Source: Micromonospora sp. WMMD882 (GTDB lineage: Bacteria > Actinomycetota > Actinomycetes > Mycobacteriales > Micromonosporaceae). From it: a stretch of 64,000 nt of DNA. This document shows, in pieces, positions 20,201 through 30,900 of this stretch. The position numbers and the translations under genes were made by a program. The stretch is from the NCBI RefSeq assembly GCF_027497255.1, contig NZ_CP114903.1, positions 868,001 to 932,000 of the forward strand. The letters run 5' to 3'. Below the pieces are notes generated by a model. That model saw only the letters and a list, made by a program, of their open reading frames with translations, did no database searches and was not told the origin of the DNA. Position 1 is the stretch's first letter; the number at the start of each line of letters is the position of its first letter.

Positions 20201-20797
20201 TCACCGGTCCTCGACCGTCTCCCAGGGGACGACGGCCACCGTCTCCGTCTCGCGGAACCGGTCGTGCAGGGCGGCCAGCTCATCGCCGGCCAGCAGCAGG
20301 GTGTGCCGCAGGAAATCCCCGGTCAGCCGCACCGCCGCCGGGCCGCCCGGGTTGATCAGCACGTCCACCCCGTCGGCCAGGCGCTCGACCAGCTCGGCCA
20401 GCTCGACCCGCCGCCAGTCGGGCGCGGGCACCCGGCCCTGGTGCGCCGCCGCGGTGGCCACCACCACGCACGGCACGTCGTCGGGGGAGCGGACCAGCAG
20501 CGGCCGTCCGTCACCGTTCATGGCCAGGTCGACGAGCGTGTCCCGGAGGACTAACTGCAACTGCTCCACCCGGGCGTCGCCGCGCGCGGCCAGCCGCAGC
20601 AACGCGTCCACCGGATCGGTGGGCGACCCGGGGCTCAGCGGGACGTACTCGGGGTTGGCGCGGAACGCGCCCACCGCGCCGTCCACGGTGACCGGCCAGA
20701 GCCCGACCACCGAGCGCAGCGGCGGGACCGTCTCGTCCTCCCGCTGCCACTGCGGGTCCATCAGCAGGAAGTAGTGGCCGTCCGGCTCGTCGGTCAC
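20201..20797 (-). CDS. SseB-like type VII secretion-associated protein, paralogue 2
   Basis: 198 residues and clearly paralogous to the next gene downstream along almost its full length. The C-terminal half carries the SseB_N-like pattern 'RVELAELVERLADGVDVLINPGGPAAVRLTGDFL'-type helix-strand block (given here only as a type marker). The start overlaps the stop of the 317-residue hypothetical gene by 4 nt (ATGA, 20797-20794), so it is co-translated with it. A cytoplasmic immunity or chaperone-like role for the secretion system is inferred from context only. Confidence 0.65.
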   Translation of the reverse strand: MTDEPDGHYFLLMDPQWQREDETVPPLRSVVGLWPVTVDGAVGAFRANPEYVPLSPGSPTDPVDALLRLAARGDARVEQLQLVLRDTLVDLAMNGDGRPLLVRSPDDVPCVVVATAAAHQGRVPAPDWRRVELAELVERLADGVDVLINPGGPAAVRLTGDFLRHTLLLAGDELAALHDRFRETETVAVVPWETVEDR

Positions 20798-21747
20798 GAC
20801 GCCCCCGAACCGGCGCGGGCCAGCAGCGTCGCCAGGGCGCGGTGCTCACCGGCCGCGTCCACCGCGACGGCGGCGTAGTCCCGGGCCCGGATGTGGTCGA
20901 GCAGGGCCCGGTCCGGGGCCAGCGCGTAGCCCCGCAGGTAGTACGTGACGGTGTCGGTCCACACCCACTGGCCGTCGGTGCGGAAGCTCAGCGGCACGAC
21001 CGCGCCGCGCCCCGGCTCGACCACGTCGACGGCGGTGCGCGTGGTGGCCAGGATCGGCTCGCCGGCCGCCAGCCAGTCGGCCACCCGGCCCCGCTCCGGG
21101 TCCGCCAACCGCTCGTGGTCGGGATCGAACCGTGGCCCGTCCGCGCCGCCCCGGTCGAAGACCCGGGCCAACCGGACCGGCGGGCGGGGGGTCGACGTCC
21201 AGAGCAGCGCCGACGCGCCCCGCGCCGACCGCTGGTAGCCGGGCAGGTCGGTGTCGGGCGCGTACGCCTCGACCTGCGGCGCGGGCACGCCCGCGCTGGC
21301 CAGCGCGCGCATCACCGTGGCGGTCAGCGCCGGCAGCCGACCCGGCGGCACGTCGGCCGCCAGCACGTACACCCGGGTCGGGGCGGTGCCGGGCGGATCC
21401 CACGACGCCGGGCCCCGAAAGGACCGCCACAGCGCGGTCGCGCCGGTCAGCCCGGCGACCGCCGCCGTCGCGGCCCGGTCGGGCGGGTCCAGCGCCGCGC
21501 CGGTCAGATCCAGCAGCGGCGGGCCCCCGGCGTCGGGCCCGGCCCGGAACGCGTACGTCGCCACCGGCGCGAGGACCGGCGTCACCGGGCCCGGGAGCAG
21601 GCCGTCGGCCAGCCGGAGCCGCGCGTCGGCGAGCACGTCGTCCGGCGTCCGGCCGGCGAGCCCGAGCAGGGTCACGTGGGCGGTGGCGGTGTCGCCCGCC
21701 ACCGGCACCGTCCAGGGGCCCGTCGCCGCCTCGTCGTGGTCGACCAT
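20794..21747 (-). CDS. Hypothetical protein of the toxin/immunity operon
   Basis: 317 residues from the ATG at 21747, preceded by GAGGTGAGG; an in-frame ATG at 21783 would add 12 residues but has no good ribosome site. I do not recognise the family with certainty. There is no signal peptide or membrane segment. The C-terminus has 'SFRTDGQWVWTDTVTYYLR' followed by a helix 'LLDHIRARDYAAVAV', a pattern seen in actinobacterial proteins of unknown function. The gene directly follows the giant protein gene and overlaps the first SseB-like gene, so it may be an immunity protein or adaptor for the giant effector. Confidence 0.6.
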   Translation of the reverse strand: MVDHDEAATGPWTVPVAGDTATAHVTLLGLAGRTPDDVLADARLRLADGLLPGPVTPVLAPVATYAFRAGPDAGGPPLLDLTGAALDPPDRAATAAVAGLTGATALWRSFRGPASWDPPGTAPTRVYVLAADVPPGRLPALTATVMRALASAGVPAPQVEAYAPDTDLPGYQRSARGASALLWTSTPRPPVRLARVFDRGGADGPRFDPDHERLADPERGRVADWLAAGEPILATTRTAVDVVEPGRGAVVPLSFRTDGQWVWTDTVTYYLRGYALAPDRALLDHIRARDYAAVAVDAAGEHRALATLLARAGSGAS

Positions 21748-21908
21748 CCTCACCTCGTCTCCACCGGTGTCCGCCTCCGGCATTCGACCACGTCGGCCGG
21801 CCGGACCTCCCGGCCGGCGGGCAGGACTGCCCGCGCGTGCCCGGCGGCGGTCCCGTTCGTACCCGGGGCCGCCGCTCGGGTCGACCCGCCCCTCGGGCCG
21901 GTGACGTG

Positions 21909-21937
21909 CCCGGGCCGGCGCCCAGGGGCGGCCCGGG
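21909..21937 (-). terminator. Strong hairpin after the giant gene
   Basis: A perfect 9-bp GC stem (CCCGGGCCG/CGGCCCGGG) with an 11-nt loop, 14 bp past the giant gene's stop. There is no U-tract. It could stabilise the transcript end, or attenuate or separate expression of the immunity-like genes. Confidence 0.4.
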
Positions 21938-21950
21938 GTCGGCCCGGCGC

Positions 21951-24900
21951 TCAGAGCGTCCCTTCGGAGAGCCGCACGAACCTGCCGTCGACGACCCGCA
22001 GCCAGTCCTCCTCGTGCCGGGACCCCGTCCGGCGGGCCAGGTCGCCGGTGACGCCGTAGACCGTGCCCCGGTAGCCGAGCTGCCGCAGCCGGTCGACGAA
22101 CCGTCGGGCCGCCCCGGTCGGCGCGTCCGCCTGCCCGGCCCGGGACGACAGCAGGATGATCGGGGTGTGCCAGCTCGCGCCCATGGCGAGGTAACCGCCG
22201 TCGACGAGCAGCCGGGCGAGCGTGCCGCCGGTGACCACGTTCGACCCGGTGCCCAGCGCGGGGTCACCGTCGTCGACGAGGCCCGCGACGTCCGCCCAGA
22301 GCGGGGGGCCGCCGAGCCCACGGCGTCCGTCCCACGGGGTGCGCCGGTGGGTCTCGTGCTGCCCGTCCGACCGGGTGTAGCGCCGGTGTGAGCCGCTGTC
22401 GACCAGGAGCAGGTTGTCCGAGATCCGGGTGGCGGTGCGGGCGCCGTACGGCATGCCGAAGCCGACCGTCCGGCCGCGTCGGTCGCGTACCCGCACGGTG
22501 CTCAGCGGCGTCGGGGCGACCGTCGGAGCCGGCGGGACCGGCACGGCCCGCGGGGGCGTCGGCGGCGTCGGCGGCGGCTCCGGTGGCGGCGACGCCGGTG
22601 GCTCCGGCGGTGGCGGGGCGGCCCGGACCGGGCGGGCGGTGGTCGGGACCGGCCGGTGGACCGGCGGGGGCGGTGGGGGGCGGTAGGCGGCGTCCGGCTG
22701 CCACGGGTACGGGTCCGGGGTGGACGTGCGGGGAGCAGGCTCGGGCGGCACGACGACCAGTCCGGTCTCGGGGACCGGCCGCCGGGCGGGCGGGTCGCCG
22801 TACCGGCGGAACGTGCCGCCGTCGCTGAGCGCGGGTCCGGGCGGGTCGAGTTTCAGGCTCGTCGTCGGCGCGAACACCTGGCCCCGGTGGCCGCCCCGGC
22901 GCAGCGCCCCGCGCAGCTCCTCGGCCGGGCCCCGGCCGGGGCGTCCGCCGGCCCGCGAGGTCCACAACACGAACGGCGTGTACGGCCCGACGCCCGGCCG
23001 CCTCAGCACGCCCGCGTCGACGAGCACCTGACCCAGTTGGGCCAGCGGGATGAGCAGCACGCCGTGGTCCTTGTGCCGTACCCGCACCCCGTCACCGGTG
23101 ATGGGGGCGACGAACAGCGAGAAGATCGGCTTGTCGTCCTGCCAGGGCGCCGGCTGCTGCCGGGGCGTGCCGTCGAAGCCGGCGGGGAAGGCCCGGTACG
23201 TGCCGGCCCGGGCGGCCGGCATGACCAGCGCGAACCGGGCGGCGAAGTCGTCGCTGGGCGGGAACGCCAGCCCTTCGACCCGTCCGGACGGGTCGGTGAG
23301 CTCCATGACCCGCAGGTCGGTGAGGGTGAGCCCGGGGTGGTGCCGGGCGGCGGGCGGTGGCGCGGTCTGCCGGGTCGGCGTCGGCCCGGTCGGCGGCTCG
23401 TCGTCGTCGACCTCGCCGAGGACCCGGCCCCCCTGGGGGTCCGCCGGGACGACCGTCCCCGGCGGCGGGAACACCGAGTATCCGCCCTGGTCGGCCACGG
23501 AGAGCTTGCCGGCGACGAACTTCATCGAGACGACGTTGCTCGCCCCCCGGAACCCGCGGTGGTCGCCGAGCTCGTGCAGCCGGCGGCCGAACTGCGCGGC
23601 GGGCCCGGCGGGCCAGGCATGCGTGCCGACCCAGCAGACGACGCCGAGGAAGCCCCGGAACTGCCCGGGCGGGAACTTCGCCAGGTAGCGGGCGTTGTTC
23701 AGCAGGTCGACGAGCGTGTCGCCGGAGGCCGCGATGACGTCCGGCTTGATCCCGTGGCGCATCCGGATCCAGAAGTTGTCCTTCGCGCCGTGCGCGTGCA
23801 GCAGCGCGTCCCACTTCTCGGAGGGCTGCCGCAGCGGACGTTCGACGCCGGGCGTGCCCTTCGGGGCGCTCGTCGCCGGGTCACTGGTGTACGTCAGCGG
23901 CCCGCCCCGGGTGGTGTTCAGCACGAACTGAGCGTCGGTGTTCGAGTCCTCGATCTTGGTGGGGAAGGCGACCCCGGCCAGCACCATGCCGGGGTGGTAG
24001 AGCGGCCGGATGTCGACCTCGCGGGGCAGCAGCGGCGTCGGCTCGTGACTGCGGCTCCAGATCGGCCTGGTGATCCGGCCGGTGTCGGTCACCTCCGAGC
24101 CGACGTTGACGTGCACGACCCGGAAGTACCCGAGGCGGCGCAGGTCGTCGCGGAGGCTGGCGGCCAGCCGCTCGGCGTGTCGGGTGGAGAAGGTCGGCGG
24201 GAGCAGCACCAGCACCGACCGGTCGCTGTACCGGCCGGCGACGTCCCGGAACGCCCGGGTGCCGGCCAGCACCCGGGGCAGCCCGGTGACCGGCAGCGTG
24301 TAGTTGCGGTTGGTGTCGTGCGCGTCGCGTACCGACAGGTGCTGGTCGTCCAGGGAACCGACCCGGACGACCACCGGCAGCTTCTTGCCCCACGGCGCTT
24401 TCTCCAGCAGCAGGTCCCCGTTGGGCTTGCCGTAGTGCTCCAGGGAGATGTAGCTGGTCTGCTGCAACCACCTCTCGTACGCGGTGCTGGGCATGATGTG
24501 GAAGAACTCGGTGGCGGTCGGGTACAACACCCCCACGTCGCCCCCGAAGGACAGCCCGCTGGTCATCTTCAGGGCCCGGATCCGGTCGTACGGGACCTGC
24601 GCCACCGGGGTCGTCGACCCGGTGGCCGGCAGCACCTCCGTGGTCGCCCGGACGGCCCGCTGCCGGGTGTCCACGCCCAGCCCCCGGGCGAAGTCGTAGC
24701 CGGTGTGCCCGGTGTCGTCGCGTACCCCGGCCAGCGGCGAGGCGAGCGTGACCCCGACCGTCGGCGGCCCGGCCAGGACGGCCCGCAGCGCCGGATGGCC
24801 GGCGACGGCCCGACCGAACTGGCCGCCGTCCAGCTCGACCTTGCGCCCGCCGGGCGTGCCCACCCACACCCGGCGACCGTCGCCGGCCACCCCGACCAGG

Positions 24901-27900
24901 AAGTCGGTCCCGGGGCCGCCGCGCCGGCCCCGCACCGCCACCGACATGTCGGCCGGGTCGCCGGGCAGCGGCAGCACGACGCCCCGCCCGCCGGGCAGCT
25001 CCGCCACGCGCAACTCGTCCACGGTGGGCTCGCGGACCAGCTCGTACCCGCCCTCGTTGACGCGCAGCGCGTTCTCCGTGCGCGACCGGGGCAGCCAGGC
25101 GTCCCCGGTCGGGTGGTACACCTTGCGGTAGCCGCCCAGCGCGACCTGACCCGCCAGGAACTTCCGGGCCACCTCGCGGGGGAAGGAGCTGCCCGGCCCG
25201 GCGTCGAGGACGACCAGGACGATCGGACGGTTGAAGTCCCCGTCGTCGACCTTGCGGAAGTCCGGGTCGGCGGCCAACAGGGTGGGCAGGTCCTCCGGCG
25301 CGACGATGACGGCGCCGCCGTCGGCCCGGGGCAGCAGCAGCGACCGGCCGTCGGGGGCGCCCTTGACGAAGAGGAACAGCGGCCGGCCGCCCGGCCGGTC
25401 GGCGTCGGCGGCCCACGGCGCGAGCGAGTAGGTCTGGTCGCCCTTGGCGTCGTAGTGGAGCACGGTGTCGCGGGCGGCGGGGCTGCTGTCCCCGGCGTAC
25501 GTGGTCAGCTTCTGGACGTCCGCGTCGTCGCTGAGCAGCGAGACGCCGAACGCCTCGCCCTGCGGGTCGAGGACCGGCCGGACCCGTGGCCTCGTCGACG
25601 GCGGTGGCGGCGTGCCGCCGGTCAGCGGATCGGTGAACTCCGCCGGGGTGAACCGGGGCGGCTGGTACGGCGTCTCCCGGTCCAGCATCTCCTCGTTCGG
25701 GTCCGGCCCGGTGTCGGACCCGGAATCGTCGTCCGCGTCGTCCCGGCCGCCCGGCGATCCCGGGTCGGTCGAGAGCACCGGCGAGGACGGGATCGACGAC
25801 GGGTACGTCGACGGGATCGACGGTGGCGCGAGGAACGTGGTGAAGTCCCCGCCGTGGTCCAGCGCCAGCCGACCGGCCACCACCGACGGGGCGGTCTGCG
25901 GCGCGTGCACGTCGCCCTGGTAGCCGTACGTCCGCTGGGCCGCCGCCAGCACGTCGTAGCCGAGGTTGCCCGGCTCGGTGTGCCAGCCCGCGTACGGCGA
26001 CAGCAGCACCAGCGACGTCGTCGGGGGCGCGTTCCGCAGGTCCAGCAGTCCGGTGCCGTTGACCAGTCGGACCACGTCGTCCGCGGTGAGCCGACGCCGG
26101 CCGCCACCGGCCGTGGGCGCGTACGCGTACCGCCCGTCGGACTGGTCGAAGTGGACGACGAACGGCCGGCGGCCCCGGCTCGCGGCCCACTGCGCCGTCC
26201 GTCGCGTCGGCGTGCCCGACCCGACCGTGCCGTCGTACCCGTCGACGTCGCCGACGGTGCGGACCTGCTGTCGGTGTGCCCAGGCGGCGGTCCGCTGGGC
26301 GTTGTGCGGGTGCCGGGCGTAACTGACCCCGAACACCCGGCCGGCGGCGTCCCGCAGCGGGGCCGGAGCCAGCAGCGGCGTCCCGTCGTCGGCCGGGTCC
26401 GCCGGGGCGGGCGCCGTGGTAGTGGCCGGCGCGAACGGCACCGGCCGCCCGGAGTCCTCCCCGTCGTCCGGCGGGCTCTCGACCAGCAGATCCGCCGGCG
26501 GGTCGTCGTCGTCTTCCGAGACGGTCTCGGTGAGGAACTCGGCGGGCGGGTCGTCGTCGTCGGAGACGGTCTCGGTGAGGAACTCGGCGGGCGGGTCGTC
26601 GGTGGGGCTGGGCGGCGGGGTGGTCCGGAACTCGGTGCGCAGGCCCAGCTCGTCGGCCAGGTCGGCGACGTCGGCCAGGGCCTCCTCGACCTCGCTCATC
26701 CGCTCGTGCGCCGTGTCGAGCCGGGCGGTGGCCCGGTCGTACGCGGCGTCGGCGTACGGCTGCCGGGCCCGGACCCGGGCCAGGGTCTCGTGGGCGGCGG
26801 CGAGCCGGCCCGGCAGGGACCGCCGTGCCGGCGCGAGCGGCCCCTGCCGGTACGCGGTGACGAGGTCGGCGACCCGGTTCCGGGTTTCCCGGCCGCCGGA
26901 CGCGGCGAAGACGGCCTGCTGCGCGGCGCGCGCCATGGCGAGTTGCCACCCGGCGCGACGGACCCGGTCGTCGGGCGGGATGGTGGCGAGCTCCTGTTCG
27001 GCGCGCGCGGCGTCCCGGGCCGCTGCCGCCGCGTCCGCCCGGTGCTGGCGTCCCCGGTCCAGCAGCCGGACCAGCTCGTCGTGCACGTCCCGCAGCGCGG
27101 CGAGGTCGTCGGTGACCTCGTCGGCGCGGTCGCGGGCCCGTCCGGCCAGGTCGCGGTGTTCTTCGAGGGTCACGCGTTCCCGGTCCGCCGCGGCGAGGGC
27201 CTGCCGGACCGGTTGCCCCGCCCGGCCCCGCTCGGCGTGGGCGCGCTCGACGGCCTCACGCAGCGGACGGGTCCGCTGCCGGTCGTAGCGGCCGGCGGCC
27301 TCCTCGACGGCCCGGTCGGCCGTCTCGTCGAGCCGGCGGGCCTGCCCGGTGCGGTCGGTGATCTGCCGGACGTCCAGCCGGACCTGGTCGGCGGTCTGCC
27401 CGGCGGTGGTGGCCAGGGCGGTGGCCTCGTGCTGCCACCGCTGCGCGTCGGACGTCGCCGGCAGCAACCGGGCGATGTCGTCGACGGTCTGCCGCGCCGC
27501 CGGGGCGACGTCGGCCAGGTCGTCGCTGGTCTGGTCGACCAGGTCGTCGAGGAGGGCGCGGGTGTCGGCCGGGTCGAACTCCCCGAGCGGGGTGTCCGGG
27601 CCGAGCAGGTGGTCGAGCTCGGTCACCGTCACGTCGGCGGTCGGGTCCGGGCCGGCGACGAACCCCAGCCACCGGGTGTCTTCGGTGACCGCGCCCGGCA
27701 GCGGCACGCCGTGCTCGTCGTACGAGTCGGTGAGCGAGACGATCGCGTGGCCGCTGGTGCCGGCGAACGCCACGCCCTGCGGCGCGACGATCCGGGTGCC
27801 GGGCAGCTCCCGGGCCAGTCGGGCGGCGAACCCGTCCCGCCGGTCCAGCCCGGTGTCACAGGCGATCAGCACCACCGGCCGGCCCTGCCACCTCGGGTTC

Positions 27901-30900
27901 TCCCGGATCATCCGGGCGAGCTGGCGGGGGGAGATCCGTTCGGCCCCGACGTGCAGGCTGTCCGGGCCGGCGTGCGCGAAGACGTGGAACCGGTCGTCGC
28001 GGGCCGGGAACCGGCGGGCCGGCCGGGGGATGCCGGTGTCGCCCGGGGCGGCGAGCAGGATGCCGGCCGGCACGTCCACCGGTCGGGCCGTACCGGCGTC
28101 TCCGGTCGGGGTCGGTCCGGTGTCGTCCGCCGGCCCGAACCGCCACCGGCCGACCTGGTCCCCGTCGTCGGACCGGTTCTCCGGGTCGGAGTCCGCCCGG
28201 TCCGACGCCGCCTCCTCCGGGTCGGATTCCTCCGGGTCCTGCCCGTCGGAGCCGGACACGTCGGAGTAGACGTCGGCTTCGAGATCGGAGTCCGTGCCGA
28301 CGGACAGGTCGAGGTCCCCGTCCGAACCCGGGTCGAGCTCGGCCACCGGGCCGAGGGCGCCCGGGCCGAACCCCAGGCGTACGGCGAGCCGGACGGCCTC
28401 CTCCCGGGCCGCCCGCGCCCGGTCCACGGCGGCGTCCGCCGCGCGAGCGTGCTGGGCGCCGTCCCGGAGGAACAGGTCGGCGTCGCCCAGATTCGTGACG
28501 GCCGTCCGCCCCTGCAGGTGGGTTCGGTTGACGGCCCGCGTCAGCGTGTCCACTGCGGCGTGCAGGTCACCCCCCGGGGCGGGCAACCCGATGTCCTGGA
28601 ACTTTCGTCGGGTCCGGTCGAGGCGGCCCCGGATCTCCGCCACGGCCCGTACCGTCTGCCGTAACCCGTCCTGGGCCCGTTTGCCGCCGCCGGAACCGGC
28701 CCGGTAGGCGTCGATCGCGGCGCGGGCCGTGCCCAGCGCGGCGTCGAGACGGTCGGCGATCCGCTCCGCCTCCCGCGCGTCCTCGTCGACTGCCGGGGCG
28801 AGCTCGCGGACCCGGTCGACGCGGGACAACATCTCGGCCAACTGTTCCTGGTGCCCGAGGATGTCGTCCTGACGGTCGTCGAGGAACTCCCTGGCCCGCC
28901 GCAGCTCGGTCCGGGCCTGCGTGGCGTGGCGCTCGGCCTGTGCGACGGCGGCCCGGTGCTGGTCGACCAGGACGGCGAACCGTCGCAGGTCCGGTTCGGC
29001 CGGGTCGACGCCGTGGTCCCGGGCGGTGCGGGTCAGGTCGTCGAGCAGGCGTCGTCCCGAGCGCTCGCCGACCAGTCCGTCCCTGGTCCGCTGCCAGGTG
29101 TCCCGGATCTCGTCCTGCCTGGCCGAGGCGTTCCCGAGGTGGGTGTCCAGGCCGGCGTGGAACGTCCGGGCCGCCGCGATCCGCGCCACGGGCAGGGCGG
29201 CCAACGTGTCCCGGAGACGGGTGAGCCGCCCGGCGGCGGGCGCGAGCGTGGCGGCGACGTCGGTGAGCTGCTGGTCGAGCCGGTCCGGGGTGGCCACCGG
29301 GATCGTCCGGTCGACGTCGTTCAGGACCGAGGCGAGGTCCTCCGTCTGCTGCCGGGCGCCCGTCAGGCTCTGGTGGGCGCGCAGGGCGCGGATCTCCAGG
29401 GGAGCGAGGGGCCGGTCGGCGAGGTGCCCCCCGTTGTCGTCCAGCCGGTCGAAGTGGGTGGACAGGAAGATCTCCTGGTTCAACCGGACGGTGGCCCGGT
29501 CGCCGAGCAGCGCGTTGTCGAGGTAGTCCTGGATCGTGCCGCCGACATCCTCGGGCCGGGCCCGGGTCAGGTGGTAGCCGCCGTCGGGATCGAGCAGGCC
29601 CAGGTCACGCAGGGCGGCGGTGACGGCGGGGTCGCCGCCCAGGGCGGCGCCGACCTGCCGGTCGACGAGCGCCCGGATCTCGTCGCGGTGCGCGCCGAGG
29701 AACTCCCGGGCCGCCGGGGAGAGCGCCGCGTGCAGCGCCGTCGGGCCGACCCGGGACGCCGCCGCCAGGTAGCTCTTGTACATCCGGCCCTCCGCCCCGG
29801 CGACGTCCGCGGCGTGGGAGTAGGCGAGCGCGGCCAGGTGCGGGTACGTGATCGCGAGGACACCGGCGATCTCCTCGGCGTCCAGGTCGCTCGCGGCGCC
29901 GCCCGCCCACTGCCGGTAGCGGGCCCGGACCCGCTCGGCGACGGCGAGGCCGTCCTCGATGATGCCCCGGCGGCTGCGCGGGGAGCCGTCGGCCGGCACC
30001 GACGAGGAGTTGTCGGCGACGTGCCGCAGCACCCGGGTCGCGCCAGCCAGCGGCACCCCTACCGTGTACTGCGTGTAGGGGTTGTCGTTCCTCGGGTTGA
30101 GGTTGCGCCCCCGTACCGTGACCTCCTCGCCGATCGCGGTCACCCGCCAGCCCTCGGACTCCGGGAACAGCTCCGTCAGGGAGGTCTCGTCGCCTTCGGC
30201 GAGACTGTCCAGCCGCCGGCTGGCCTCCACCGCCAGGTCCGCCGCCTCGGCGCGGCCGGGGCGGTCCTCCCGGGGCGACACCCGGAACGGCGCGCTCACC
30301 ACCTCGCCGATGTGGACCTTGTCCGACAGCTTCCGCCCGTCGGACTCCCGGGGGTGGTAGCCGTCGACCTTGATCTCCACCGTGCCGCTGGTGTGGGTGA
30401 CCAGCACCTCGTTGTAGTCCAGGGTGAACGACGAGACGAGCTCGTGCCGGCGGCCCTCGATCTCGATGCCCATCGCCGGTCGGGTGGGGACGTCGTCGTC
30501 GGCGGGGCGGGGACCGCCGGCCTGCGGCGGAAGGTCGCCCCGGTCGGGGTCCAGGGTGGTCGCGGCGAGGCCGGCGATCTGGTCCAGGTGCCGTTGGCGC
30601 AGCTCCCCGGGCGCGTCGGGGTCGACGGCGGCCATCAGCGAGTCGTCGGCGAACACGTGCGCCGAGGAGGGGTCCCGGTTGAAGATCCGGCGCACCGGCT
30701 CGCCGTCCGGGCCGGTCAGCCGGGTGTCCAGGTTCTCGTCGTAGAGGCCGAGGTAGTGGCCGTACTCGTGGGCGTACTCGTGGTCGGGCCCGTCGACCGA
30801 CCAGGTGGTCTGGGTGGTGGGGGGCGGGTTCTCCCCGTACAGCCGGACGGTGGTGTCGGCGTCGTCGGGGCCGACGAACTCGACGTGGGCGTGGAACTGG

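Noticed and set aside
21951..22560. C-terminal nuclease toxin tip on the giant protein
   Set aside because: The end of the protein is the seventh repeat module, with no HNH, ADP-ribosyl or RNase motif visible.
22656..28664. Very long plus-strand open frame (about 2,000 codons) opposite the giant gene
   Set aside because: Its product is a Val/Arg/Gly/Pro-rich shadow with no domain; the minus frame has clear domains and codon bias. Same verdict for the ~1,440-codon frame at 28851-33179.
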